Positions 35,185-43,871 of a DNA stretch of 64,000 nt are shown here, one piece after another. The stretch comes from Hyunsoonleella flava (GTDB taxonomy: Bacteria > Bacteroidota > Bacteroidia > Flavobacteriales > Flavobacteriaceae), in assembly GCF_004310325.1 (NCBI RefSeq), contig NZ_SIRT01000002.1:124001-188000 (forward strand), written 5' to 3'. The translations under genes were made by a program, and so were the position numbers. The notes below the pieces were generated by a model. That model worked only from the letters and a program-made list of their open reading frames with translations, was not told where the DNA came from and did no database searches. Within the stretch, counting starts at the first letter, position 1; every line of letters starts with the position of its first letter.

Positions 35185-36525
35185 ATGGAAGAACATATTG
35201 TAATAATAGGAAACGGAATTTCTGGTGTTACCGCAGCCAGACATATTAGAAAGCTTTCCGATAAAAAAATAACTATTGTTTCTGCGGAAACGGATTATTT
35301 CTTTTCACGAACAGCGCTAATGTACGTGTATATGGGGCACATGAAGTTTGAACATACACAACCCTATGAAAATTGGTTCTGGAAGAAAAATAGGATTACT
35401 TTAAAAAATGGTTTTGTAAAGGAGGTTGCAACCTCAACTAAAACGTTGCATTTTGCTAACGGGGATACATTGCAATATGACAAATTGATTATTGCAACTG
35501 GAAGTAAACCCAATAAATTTGGGTGGCCAGGGCAAGATTTGGATGGCGTAATGGGGATGTACCATAAGCAAGATTTAGAAAATCTGGAAAAATATGCGCC
35601 AAATAACAAAGTATGCAAGCGTGCTGTAATTGTTGGTGGTGGCTTGATAGGTATTGAGCTAGCAGAAATGCTACATTCTAGACATATTCCAGTTACCTTT
35701 TTAGTGAGAGAACCTAGTTTTTGGAATGGTGTTTTACCAGAAGGCGAAAGTGCTATGATTAATCGCGAAATTATTGCCAATGGTATAGATTTAAGACTCT
35801 CAGCCAATTTAAAAGAGATTGTTGCTGACGAAAATGGGCAGGTAAAATCTGTGATTATTCAGGAAACGGGTGAGGAAATTCCGTGCAATGTTGTTGGATT
35901 GACGGCAGGTGTTTCACCTAATATTGATTTTATTAAAGATTCTGAAATTGAGACGGGTCGTGGTGTTAAAGTGAATCGCTTTTTGGAAACCAATATCCCA
36001 GATGTGTATGCTATAGGTGATTGTGCCGAACAACATGAAGGCATAGGCCAGCGACGACCCATTGAAGCGGTTTGGTACACAGGTAGAATGATGGGAGAAA
36101 CTGTAGCACAAACTATTTGTGGTAACCGTATCCAATACAAACCAGGACATTGGTTTAACTCTGCGAAATTTATGGATTTAGAATACCAAACGTATGGTTG
36201 GGTTTGGGCGCAGCCAAAAGAAAATGAGACTCGTTTTTATTGGGAGCATGCCGATGGCAATAAGTGCATTCATATTAATTATGATAAGAACACTCGCGAG
36301 TTTATTGGCATTAATACCTTCGGTATCCGGATGCGTCATGAATTTTTCGACAGCGTTTTGAATGAAAAACAATCCGTTGATTATGTTTTAACGCATTTGG
36401 CTGATGCTAATTTTGATCCTGAATTTTATAAACTTCACGAGAAAGCTATCGTATCAAAATTCAACAAAGAAAACAATACAAACATTCAGCTTAAAAAGAA
36501 AAGTTGGAAACGCATATTTGCTTAA
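35185..36525 (+). CDS. NAD(P)/FAD-dependent pyridine-nucleotide oxidoreductase
   Basis: This ~446-residue flavoprotein has an FAD-binding HIVIIGNGISGVTAARHI at the N-terminus, LIIATGSKPNKFGWPG, an NAD-binding VIVGGGLIGIELAEML and the C-terminal FAD motif VYAIGDCAEQHE. It resembles the nitrite reductase large-subunit/rubredoxin reductase type, without a CxxC redox disulfide. An ATG at 35167 would add six residues; the one at 35185 puts the start right before the core. A membrane polyferredoxin gene starts 11 bases after its stop, so electrons may pass between the flavoprotein and that membrane protein. Confidence 0.88.
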   Translation: MEEHIVIIGNGISGVTAARHIRKLSDKKITIVSAETDYFFSRTALMYVYMGHMKFEHTQPYENWFWKKNRITLKNGFVKEVATSTKTLHFANGDTLQYDKLIIATGSKPNKFGWPGQDLDGVMGMYHKQDLENLEKYAPNNKVCKRAVIVGGGLIGIELAEMLHSRHIPVTFLVREPSFWNGVLPEGESAMINREIIANGIDLRLSANLKEIVADENGQVKSVIIQETGEEIPCNVVGLTAGVSPNIDFIKDSEIETGRGVKVNRFLETNIPDVYAIGDCAEQHEGIGQRRPIEAVWYTGRMMGETVAQTICGNRIQYKPGHWFNSAKFMDLEYQTYGWVWAQPKENETRFYWEHADGNKCIHINYDKNTREFIGINTFGIRMRHEFFDSVLNEKQSVDYVLTHLADANFDPEFYKLHEKAIVSKFNKENNTNIQLKKKSWKRIFA

Positions 36526-36536
36526 AAGAAGAGGTT

Positions 36537-38159
36537 ATGAAAGTTTTAAAACAAATAGGTTTAGTCTTATTCATTATAGGTTTAAGTATTTTTACAGGAA
36601 CACTTTTTACGGGGAGTTTTGGTTTAACAGAAGCAGAATTAAATGACTTTATAGCATCGAAAGGATATAAAAGTGAAGTGATAAAAGCGGAGTTGCAAAA
36701 GGCAACACTAACGGAGGAAGACTTGAATATTTTTGAGTTTTCAAGTCGTGTTAGAGGTGCTTATGAAGCGTCAAACAGTTACTACAATGACTTGATAGCT
36801 AAGTACGATGCAGAGAAAAATTGGGATAAAAAAGGTGAGCAATACCAATACCTTATTTATGGAAAACCGCACACTTTAAGTTATGAGTTGGCTAAAAAGG
36901 CTGGTTCTGGTTTTGTAAAGGAAAATGCAGGATTGTTATGGTGGTTAACTTTTGGATTAGCAATTATTGGGGCTTTGCTATTTATTTTACCTAACCTCAT
37001 TTTATTAGGTAGACCAGGTATTAAACATAACGGCATTTATCATGAGGCCAGTACTAATCGCGGTTGGATAGCATGGTTAGTATTGATATACTTGGTAATG
37101 TTCTATTTACTATTGTATTTCATGCCAGATTATGTGGTGAATTGGACTTACATTTTAGACCCCATTAGTAAGTTTTTAAATGGAGGGCCAGCAAGTCAAT
37201 GGTTTGTTTACGGCTTCTTGTATTGTGTAATTATGATTGTTATGGCTGTACGCATGTATATAAAATACAGGCATAATAAATATCAAATCATCCGTACGAC
37301 GTCGGTTTTGTTTTTTCAAATTGTATTTGCATTTCTGATTCCTGAAATTATGACTAGTTTAAATATGCCAGGATATGATTTTAAGAATGCATTTCCATTA
37401 GACTATGATTTCTTTTTTGAATGGAACATTGATAGTTTAAGAAATAGCGGAGCAATAGGGCTTTTTATTTTAGTTTGGGGGATAGTATTAACGCTTGTAA
37501 TTGTGCCCGTGATGGTGTATTTCTTTGGGAAACGCTGGTATTGCTCCTGGGTATGTGGTTGTGGGGGATTAGCTGAAACACTGGGAGACCCTTATAGACA
37601 ACATTCAAACAAAAGTTTAAATGCTTGGAAGTTGGAACGCTGGTTGATTCATTCTGTTCTGGTATTTTCTTTAGTGATGACATTGGTTACGTTGTATTGC
37701 TATTTTTCTGGCGCTGAGGCGTTTTTAGGGATAAAGTCACAATGGATAAAAGATACATATAGTTTCCTTATTGGTGCTTGGTTTGCTGGTGTAATTGGCA
37801 CGGGCTTTTATCCTATTTTTGGCAACCGTGTGTGGTGTCGTTTTGGTTGTCCGCTAGCAGCTTACCTAGGATTGGTACAGCGTTTTAAGTCTCGCTTTAG
37901 AATTACAACTAATGGTGGGCAATGTATTTCCTGCGGTAACTGTTCTACCTATTGCGAACAAGGCATTGATGTAAGGGCTTATGCCCAAAAAGGTGAAAAT
38001 ATTATTCGAGCCAGTTGTGTGGGATGCGGTGTGTGTTCTGCAGTTTGCCCAAGAGGCGTTCTAAAACTGGAGAACGGACCAGAAAAAGGGCGTATTAATC
38101 CTACTGAAATTTTGCTTGGGAATGATGTGGATTTGATGGATTTGGTGAATCAAAAATAG
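36537..38159 (+). CDS. Membrane 4Fe-4S ferredoxin protein, NapH/CcoG-like
   Basis: This 540-residue protein has about five to six membrane helices and two cysteine-rich blocks of 4Fe-4S type: CISCGNCSTYCEQ and CVGCGVCSAVCPRG. Additional cysteine pairs of NapH/MauN-type proteins are present in YCSWVCGCGG and VWCRFGCPLAAYLG. Such proteins carry electrons between the quinone pool and soluble partners. The open frame extends upstream, but the ATG at 36537 is preceded by an AGAAGAGG purine stretch and begins the first hydrophobic helix. Residues 20-120 form an extra periplasmic-type domain. The partner is probably the flavoprotein immediately upstream. Confidence 0.85.
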   Translation: MKVLKQIGLVLFIIGLSIFTGTLFTGSFGLTEAELNDFIASKGYKSEVIKAELQKATLTEEDLNIFEFSSRVRGAYEASNSYYNDLIAKYDAEKNWDKKGEQYQYLIYGKPHTLSYELAKKAGSGFVKENAGLLWWLTFGLAIIGALLFILPNLILLGRPGIKHNGIYHEASTNRGWIAWLVLIYLVMFYLLLYFMPDYVVNWTYILDPISKFLNGGPASQWFVYGFLYCVIMIVMAVRMYIKYRHNKYQIIRTTSVLFFQIVFAFLIPEIMTSLNMPGYDFKNAFPLDYDFFFEWNIDSLRNSGAIGLFILVWGIVLTLVIVPVMVYFFGKRWYCSWVCGCGGLAETLGDPYRQHSNKSLNAWKLERWLIHSVLVFSLVMTLVTLYCYFSGAEAFLGIKSQWIKDTYSFLIGAWFAGVIGTGFYPIFGNRVWCRFGCPLAAYLGLVQRFKSRFRITTNGGQCISCGNCSTYCEQGIDVRAYAQKGENIIRASCVGCGVCSAVCPRGVLKLENGPEKGRINPTEILLGNDVDLMDLVNQK

Positions 38160-38185
38160 AATGCAGTTAACAATCTAAAATTGAA

Positions 38186-38662
38186 ATGAAACACGTATTT
38201 CTTCTCATAATAGTTTTGTTAAGCCTCAAGGTTTATGCCCAAAAACACTATCAAAAAGCATATTACGACAACGGTAATGTAAAGGCGGAAGGTTGGTTGG
38301 AAAGCGATATAAAAGTTAAGTATTGGACCTTCTACTATAAAAACGGTAAAGTACAAAAAGAAGGGCATTACAAAAATGGTAAACCCGTAAAGTATTGGTA
38401 TTTTTACCGCGAAAATGGCACTAAGGAAAGCGAAGGGCATTTTCGCGAAGGCAAAAAAAATGACTGGTGGTTGTTTTATGATAATATGGCGAAAATCAAT
38501 CATAAATGTCAGCTAAAGAACAATGAAAAGAATGGCTATTGCTTGATGTATAAAGATGAAAAGTTGATTTCGGCTAAAAAATTTAAAAACGGAAAGCAGA
38601 TAAAAGAGTGGACAGACTTTAGCAGTTTTAGGAAAGAAAATAACTTGAACGATCTTAGATGA
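38186..38662 (+). CDS. MORN-repeat variant (YwqK-like) exported protein
   Basis: This 158-residue protein has a signal peptide (LLSLKVYAQ) followed by about four tandem ~22-residue repeats of the form YYxNGKxxxEGHYKNGKPVKYW. This is the MORN-variant unit used in proteins annotated as YwqK-type antitoxins in Bacteroidota. No toxin gene is adjacent. The repeats form beta-hairpins; a binding role is likely, perhaps to membranes or polysaccharide. The TGA overlaps the ATG of the glycosyltransferase by 4 bases. Confidence 0.85.
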   Translation: MKHVFLLIIVLLSLKVYAQKHYQKAYYDNGNVKAEGWLESDIKVKYWTFYYKNGKVQKEGHYKNGKPVKYWYFYRENGTKESEGHFREGKKNDWWLFYDNMAKINHKCQLKNNEKNGYCLMYKDEKLISAKKFKNGKQIKEWTDFSSFRKENNLNDLR

Positions 38663-39348
38663 CCAAAATAAACGTCATTATCCCAGCAAACAACGAGGCA
38701 GATTCTATTGCTAATGTTATTCATGATATCCCGGACTCTGTAGACGAAATTATTGTAGTAAGCAACAATTCTATTGATGATACCGAAATAAACGCCAAAA
38801 ATGCTGGTGCCACAGTTTTAACCGAAAACCAGCGTGGTTATGGTTTTGCCTGCTTAAAAGGTATGGACTATGTTTCCAAGAAATCCGAAAAACCAGATAT
38901 CATCGTTTTTTTAGACGGCGATTACAGCGACTACCCAGAAGAACTCACTAAAATAGTGGCTCCTATCATAGAAGATGATATAGATTTTGTAATTGGAGCA
39001 CGTGTAAAGCAACTACGTGAAGAGGGTTCCATGACTGTACCACAAATTTTCGGCAATTGGCTGGCAACCTCCTTAATGAAACTGTTCTTTAGGGCAACAT
39101 TTACAGATTTAGGACCGTTTAGAGCTATAAAATACGATAAGTTGTTGGCTCTTAACATGGAAGATAAAACCTATGGTTGGACCGTGGAGATGCAATTAAA
39201 AGCTATAAAACAAAACTTAAGTTACACCGAAGTGCCTGTAAACTACAGAAATAGAATTGGTGTATCAAAAGTTTCAGGAACCGTAAAAGGTGCTATATTT
39301 GCAGGCATGAAAATACTGGGATGGATTTTTAAATACAGTATCAAATAA
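38659..39348 (+). CDS. GT2 glycosyltransferase, dolichyl-phosphate mannose synthase-like
   Basis: This 229-residue GT2 enzyme has VIIPANNEADSIANVI, the acidic metal motif FLDGDYSDYPE, and YGWTVEMQLKAIK followed by VPVNYRNRIGVSKVSG, the usual end of DPM1-like enzymes. There are no clear membrane helices except a weak C-terminal one. It would transfer a hexose from a nucleotide sugar to a polyprenyl-phosphate carrier on the cytosolic face. The stop overlaps the start of the next GT2 gene (TAATG), and a GT87-like membrane transferase that could use the lipid-linked sugar follows. Confidence 0.88.
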   Translation: MTKINVIIPANNEADSIANVIHDIPDSVDEIIVVSNNSIDDTEINAKNAGATVLTENQRGYGFACLKGMDYVSKKSEKPDIIVFLDGDYSDYPEELTKIVAPIIEDDIDFVIGARVKQLREEGSMTVPQIFGNWLATSLMKLFFRATFTDLGPFRAIKYDKLLALNMEDKTYGWTVEMQLKAIKQNLSYTEVPVNYRNRIGVSKVSGTVKGAIFAGMKILGWIFKYSIK

Positions 39349-40838
39349 TGTATGTAGAAGCTGTTATAATCGTTATTTATACCATTGCGCTGTTGCTTAT
39401 TTTTATGTACGCTTTGGCTCAGCTTAATTTGTTATTCAATTATTTATCTGCTCAAAAAAATAGTGAAGAATGCGAAGCATTTGATCTTTCTAATCCAGAT
39501 GAAATACCATACGTTACTATTCAGTTGCCTGTTTACAATGAAATGTACGTTATGGAGCGTTTGTTGGATAATATTGCCAAAATAGACTATCCAAAGCACA
39601 AATTAGAGATTCAGGTTTTGGATGATTCCACTGATGAAACTGTTGAAAGCACAAGAGCGCATATTGAGCAACTTCAGCACAAAGGATTGGACATCCAACA
39701 TATTACCAGGAAAATAAGAACCGGTTTTAAGGCCGGTGCATTAAAAGAGGGATTAGAAACCGCTAAAGGGGAGTTCATTGCCATTTTCGATTCTGATTTT
39801 CTGCCCAAGCCCGATTGGTTAAAACGCACCGTACCTTATTTTAAAAATAAAGATATTGGTGTTGTGCAGACAAGATGGGGGCACATAAATCGAAACTTTT
39901 CGGTATTAACTAAAATACAGGCGTTTGCTTTGGATGCGCATTTTACCTTAGAACAGGTAGGAAGAAATAGTAAAGGACACTTTATTAACTTTAACGGAAC
40001 TGCGGGTATTTGGAGAAAAGAGTGCATACTGGATGCTGGTAATTGGGAAGGTGATACACTTACTGAAGATTTGGATTTGAGTTACCGTGCGCAACTTAAA
40101 AACTGGAAGTTTAAATACCTTGAAGATGTAGAAACACCGGCCGAATTGCCAATTGTGATTAGTGCTGCACGCTCTCAACAGTTTAGATGGAATAAAGGTG
40201 GTGCAGAGAATTTTAGAAAAATGCTTTGGCGTGTATTAAAAAACGAACACATTTCGGCTAAAACCAAAGTGCACGGGTTGCTACATTTGCTTAATAGTAC
40301 TATGTTTTTAAACATACTTATTGTAGCAATTTTAAGTATTCCTATGCTTTACATTAAAAATGAGTATGCACATTTGAAGCCTTATTTTTATGTGATGAGC
40401 TTTTTCGTGATAAGCACAGTCATATTTTTTATTTGCTATTGGATTATGTATCGGAGAATATATGGTGGAGGTATTAAAAATTTCATGGGGTACATAGGTA
40501 TGTTTTTTGTGTTTTTCTCAATAGCAATGGGGTTTTCATTGCATAACTCTATTGCCGTTTTAGAAGGACATTTGGGTAAGAAAAGTGAGTTTGTGCGTAC
40601 CCCAAAATTCAACCTTAAAAAGTACAAAGACAATTGGAAACACAATAAGTACATTAAAAGGACGGTTTCTGTACATGTTATTTTTGAGGGGCTTTTAATG
40701 GCCTATTTCGGATTTGGTATGTATAGTGCTTTTATCGTTGGGGATCAAGGAGGAGATTTTGGATTGTTTCCGTTTCACTTGATGCTTTTTGTTGGTTTTG
40801 GATATGTGTTTTTTAAATCATTGGCTTCTAAGGTTTAA
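39348..40838 (+). CDS. Processive GT2 glycosyltransferase, cellulose synthase-like
   Basis: This 496-residue membrane GT2 enzyme has one N-terminal helix, a cytosolic GT-A domain with LPVYNEMYVMERLLDN, VLDDSTDET, FDSDFLPKPDW (DxD), GTLTEDLD-type TEDLDLS and the polymerase signature SQQFRWNKGG, followed by about four C-terminal helices. These features match cellulose/glucomannan synthase-like processive enzymes. The product could be a beta-glucan or mannan; nothing adjacent (no BcsB/BcsC) points to cellulose. The overlap with the GT2 gene upstream means coordinated translation. Confidence 0.9.
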   Translation: MYVEAVIIVIYTIALLLIFMYALAQLNLLFNYLSAQKNSEECEAFDLSNPDEIPYVTIQLPVYNEMYVMERLLDNIAKIDYPKHKLEIQVLDDSTDETVESTRAHIEQLQHKGLDIQHITRKIRTGFKAGALKEGLETAKGEFIAIFDSDFLPKPDWLKRTVPYFKNKDIGVVQTRWGHINRNFSVLTKIQAFALDAHFTLEQVGRNSKGHFINFNGTAGIWRKECILDAGNWEGDTLTEDLDLSYRAQLKNWKFKYLEDVETPAELPIVISAARSQQFRWNKGGAENFRKMLWRVLKNEHISAKTKVHGLLHLLNSTMFLNILIVAILSIPMLYIKNEYAHLKPYFYVMSFFVISTVIFFICYWIMYRRIYGGGIKNFMGYIGMFFVFFSIAMGFSLHNSIAVLEGHLGKKSEFVRTPKFNLKKYKDNWKHNKYIKRTVSVHVIFEGLLMAYFGFGMYSAFIVGDQGGDFGLFPFHLMLFVGFGYVFFKSLASKV

Positions 40839-40896
40839 CTTTGCCCGTATTACCTTCATTGATAATTTCTAGCGTAAATAAACTTATATTTACTCA

Positions 40897-42303
40897 ATGC
40901 TGTTAAACCCAACATTTATAAAGCTTAATAAAATACCATTGGGTTTAATTCTTTTAAACCTAATACTTTATTGTTTTTTTTCTTATGATTTGGTAAGAAC
41001 GGAGTATTTAAAACTTATTATTTTCTACGCGCTTCTTTTTGTCCTGTTTTATCAATTGGTAAAACGCTTAAAGAATAATCTTCAGCTGCTAACGTATATA
41101 TCTTTTGGATTTAGAGCTGCTTTTATTTTGGCTATCCCAAATCTTTCACAAGATTTTTACCGCTTCATCTGGGATGGTCGTATCATTTTGGAAGGCCTCA
41201 ATCCTTATTTGTACACGGTAGAATATTTTATTAATGAAGGCGAATTTCCTATTGCCCAAGCCCAAGAACTTCGAGAGGGGATGGGCGTATTAAACGCAAG
41301 CCATTATACAAACTATCCACCTATAAATCAGCTTTGTTTTATTATTGCGGGATTGTTTGCTGGGAAAAGTATTTTAGGGGCCGTCATAGTTATGCGATTG
41401 ATAATAATTGCGGCAGATTTCGGCACACTTTACTTCGGAAAAAGATTATTAGAAAAACTTAGAATTCCAGCACATAATATCTTTTGGTACATACTAAATC
41501 CGTTTATTATAATTGAGCTTACAGGGAATCTTCACTTTGAAGGGGTGATGATTTTCTTTTTAGTTTGGAGCTTGTACTTACTGTACACTGGAAAATGGCA
41601 ATGGGCAGCAGTAGTTTTGGCGCTTTCCATCTCAGTAAAATTGATTCCGCTTATATTTTTACCATTGTTTTTTCAGTGGTTCATGAAATTTAAAGAAGGT
41701 GGTGCAAAAGATTCGACCTCTCTAAACTTGATAAGATTAGTTGTGTTTTATGCAATAGTTGTTATTGTAACTATTGTATTATTCCTGCCATTTTATTCTC
41801 CAGAATTTATAAATAACTATTCTGAAACTGTTGCGCTTTGGTTTCAGAATTTTGAATTCAATGCTAGTATTTACTATATCGCCAGAGCAATTGGATACAC
41901 CTTTAGGGGGTATAACGAAATAGCAATAATTGGTAAAATAATACCCATTGTTATTTTCATTATTACTTTAATCATCACTTTTTTCCGAAGAAACAAAAGT
42001 ATAATAGAACTTATTACCGCGATGCTTTTAGTACTATCTATTTACTATTTCACCACAACCACGGTGCATCCCTGGTATATAGCTACGCTTTTGATACTAT
42101 CTGTATTTACAAAGTATAAATTCCCCTTGGTTTGGAGTTTTGTAATCATCCTGAGTTATTTAGCCTACATCAACTTAAATAAAGCTGATAAGTCTGAAAA
42201 TCTATATATTATCGCCTTGGAATATGCAATAGTTTACGGTGTGTTTATTTGGGAAGTGTTCATAAAAAAAGCTCCAGAAAAGGAGCTTTTAAATCATTCC
42301 TAG
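40897..42303 (+). CDS. GT87-like membrane mannosyltransferase
   Basis: This 468-residue polytopic membrane protein (about ten to eleven helices) has the acidic pattern of GT-C/GT87 enzymes after its early helices: SQDFYRFIWDGRIILEGLNPY, LNPFIIIELTGNLHFEG and TTVHPWYI. Such proteins use lipid-phosphate sugars as donors on the periplasmic face. It follows the two GT2 genes after 58 bases and is probably the last member of that set. Its final codons contain a short palindrome (42267-42290) that can serve as a terminator in both directions. Confidence 0.83.
   Translation: MLLNPTFIKLNKIPLGLILLNLILYCFFSYDLVRTEYLKLIIFYALLFVLFYQLVKRLKNNLQLLTYISFGFRAAFILAIPNLSQDFYRFIWDGRIILEGLNPYLYTVEYFINEGEFPIAQAQELREGMGVLNASHYTNYPPINQLCFIIAGLFAGKSILGAVIVMRLIIIAADFGTLYFGKRLLEKLRIPAHNIFWYILNPFIIIELTGNLHFEGVMIFFLVWSLYLLYTGKWQWAAVVLALSISVKLIPLIFLPLFFQWFMKFKEGGAKDSTSLNLIRLVVFYAIVVIVTIVLFLPFYSPEFINNYSETVALWFQNFEFNASIYYIARAIGYTFRGYNEIAIIGKIIPIVIFIITLIITFFRRNKSIIELITAMLLVLSIYYFTTTTVHPWYIATLLILSVFTKYKFPLVWSFVIILSYLAYINLNKADKSENLYIIALEYAIVYGVFIWEVFIKKAPEKELLNHS
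42267..42290. terminator. Bidirectional terminator inside the end of the GT87-like gene
   Basis: AAAAGCTCC and GGAGCTTTT form a 9-bp perfect stem with a 6-base loop, flanked by A residues on the left and T residues on the right. It therefore carries a T-tract in both orientations. It codes the KKAPEKELL end of the glycosyltransferase and lies 18 bases beyond the stop of the convergent minus-strand gene, so it may stop both transcripts. Confidence 0.65.
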
Positions 42304-42307
42304 AAAA

Positions 42308-42664
42308 CTACAGTTTTTCTAGCTTAGTAATGGTGTTTACTTCATCATTGGAAGCTTTCATCTCTTTATTAAAAGTAACCTTAAACTTTGTACCGACAAA
42401 AGTATCCGTACTTAAATCAAAAACGCTTAATACAGGCTCTTCAATATTTTGAAAAGTCAAGGTGTTTTTTTTTCCTTTTTTATCAGTTACAACAAAATTA
42501 TAGCCATCATTATTTTGACCATCATAAGTGGCATAAACTATAAAACCCTCTTGGATTTTATACGTAATAGGAGCTTTTTCTATTGGATGTGCAAGCTTAA
42601 AACTTGAAAGTGATAACGCGAATAAAACGATGCCGCTACACATTAAAATTTTTTTAGTATTCAT
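42308..42664 (-). CDS. Hypothetical exported protein
   Basis: This 118-residue protein has a signal peptide (CSGIVLFALSLSSFKLA). The mature part is a beta-rich single domain with GFIVYATYDGQNNDGYNFVVTD and a late FKVTFNKEMKAS. No known family recognised. It is transcribed alone toward the glycosyltransferase cluster and likely uses the in-gene terminator of its convergent neighbour. Confidence 0.7.
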   Translation of the reverse strand: MNTKKILMCSGIVLFALSLSSFKLAHPIEKAPITYKIQEGFIVYATYDGQNNDGYNFVVTDKKGKKNTLTFQNIEEPVLSVFDLSTDTFVGTKFKVTFNKEMKASNDEVNTITKLEKL

Positions 42665-42855
42665 TTCTTTGGGTTTTTATGTCTTAAGTTAAGCAAAAAT
42701 AGTATAACCTATGCCTAAATATACTTCAATTTTATTTACGATTCAAAAGATACGGCGCCATGTCTAATCTATAATTATCATGTATGATATTCACATGTAA
42801 ACCTTCACATCCATAACTTTGAAATCTGTATTATATTTTAAATAACTCTTAAAAA

Positions 42856-43077
42856 TTAAATGGGTTTTAAGCTCTGCACTCTATAAATAGGATCATCATC
42901 ATTACCATCTTCTACAAAAGTGATTCTAAAATCCTTATCAATTAAACTTTTGTCATTTTTTAAATCGTACTGTTTTAAAACACGCGGATGCACCTCCTCA
43001 AAGGCCAATTCTTCTCCATTTTCAAACCAAAATGTGTAGTAACCGTTTTTGTAGTGTTTAAAAGCGGCTGTTCTCAT
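42856..43077 (-). CDS. Small conserved hypothetical protein
   Basis: This 73-residue soluble, acidic protein (MRTAAFKHYKNGYYTFWFENGEEL at the start) has a compact beta pattern with several aromatic residues and no cysteine. It follows the 107-residue acidic protein gene by 20 bases in the same direction. I do not recognise a family, but the charge pattern and the GYYTFWFENGEELAFEEVHP segment look like a real folded protein. Co-transcription with its neighbour is likely. Confidence 0.65.
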   Translation of the reverse strand: MRTAAFKHYKNGYYTFWFENGEELAFEEVHPRVLKQYDLKNDKSLIDKDFRITFVEDGNDDDPIYRVQSLKPI

Positions 43078-43097
43078 AATATAAAAAGTAATAGGTA

Positions 43098-43421
43098 TTA
43101 GTCATTATCTTCCAGTGCCTCGGCGTCCATTTTTGGAGGCTGCACCGCCTCAGGGTCGTTATTATCGAAGTCCTCGTAATCGTCCTCATCATAATTCTCC
43201 ATAGTTACCGCTAGTTTTGAGCTTACCTTTACCAAATATTTGGTATCGTCGGTAGTTACCTCAACTGCCTCTATAATCTCATTGTGCTGGTTTCTAAAGG
43301 AAATAATATGGTCGTCATCATAGCCATCAGGATAGCGCTCCACTAACAAAGCTAAAATCTCCGGAGTTAATTTTTTAAAATCTACAATAACACGTTTTAA
43401 GTTGTCATTTTGTCGTTTCAT
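43098..43421 (-). CDS. Acidic conserved hypothetical protein
   Basis: This 107-residue cytosolic protein has a folded N-terminal ~70 residues (RVIVDFKKLTPEILALLVER, HIISFRNQHNEIIEAVEV) and a strongly acidic C-terminal tail rich in Asp and Glu (DEDDYEDFDNND). Such small proteins with acidic tails are common near engB in flavobacterial genomes. Function unknown; a nucleic-acid mimic or chaperone-type role for the tail is only a guess. Confidence 0.7.
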   Translation of the reverse strand: MKRQNDNLKRVIVDFKKLTPEILALLVERYPDGYDDDHIISFRNQHNEIIEAVEVTTDDTKYLVKVSSKLAVTMENYDEDDYEDFDNNDPEAVQPPKMDAEALEDND

Positions 43422-43862
43422 GGTTGGTTAAATTTAGGTTGGGTTGTTTTTACACGATTAAAAGATACACAAAAAATCAAATGCTGTCAATACCTTAATA
43501 ACATTAGCAATTTATTCAAATATCTAAGTTAATATAATTTTCAAAAAAATTAAAACTAAATTTTAGAGGTTAATGCCATGTTAGGTGAAAGTAAGTAAAC
43601 ATCACCCCGTAAAAATCTGTTGTTTTGGAAACCCTAACTTGTGGTTAGCAAACTGTCGCTACTCAATCGTTCCTTAGTGGATTTCAAAAATATAGTCTGC
43701 ACTAAAGCTATAAGACCTTTCAATCTCTAATATATGCGCGTGTCTGATAAGGTGCTTTTTTCTTTAGAGTTTGACCTTGTTTTAGGAAAGTCATTAGCAT
43801 TTAAAGGTTCCACTTTACAGGATATTTTAGGTATTTTGAGAAAGGGAATAGGTGATAAATAC
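43422..43862. other. Non-coding gap before engB, with one unassigned small ORF
   Basis: This 441-base gap lies between two minus-strand genes. Its left half is A+T rich and holds the promoter of the acidic protein gene. A short hairpin CTAAC-TTGTG-GTTAG lies near 43634-43648. The right end holds the small plus-strand frame listed separately. Otherwise I see nothing recognisable; the region at 43575-43740 has a more balanced base composition than typical intergenic DNA here and may be a gene remnant, but I cannot identify it. Confidence 0.45.
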
Positions 43863-43871
43863 TTATTTTAA
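43734..43871 (+). CDS. Possible 45-residue ORF, unassigned
   Basis: An ATG-started frame of 45 codons (MRVSDKVLFSLEFDLVLGK onward, ending RKGIGDKYLF) overlaps the 3' end of engB on the opposite strand by 9 bases. Composition is protein-like (hydrophobic periodicity, few rare residues). There is no clear ribosome binding site, and no family is recognised. It may be a small gene or the tail of a decayed one. Confidence 0.25.
   Translation: MRVSDKVLFSLEFDLVLGKSLAFKGSTLQDILGILRKGIGDKYLF

Noticed and set aside
35364-35807. 147-residue open frame antisense to the FAD oxidoreductase gene
   Set aside because: It overlaps conserved FAD and NAD motifs of the real gene and shows no recognisable domain or start signal.
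38186-38662. Toxin-antitoxin system at the YwqK-like gene
   Set aside because: The protein is exported and no toxin-like gene is adjacent; the label comes from family naming only.
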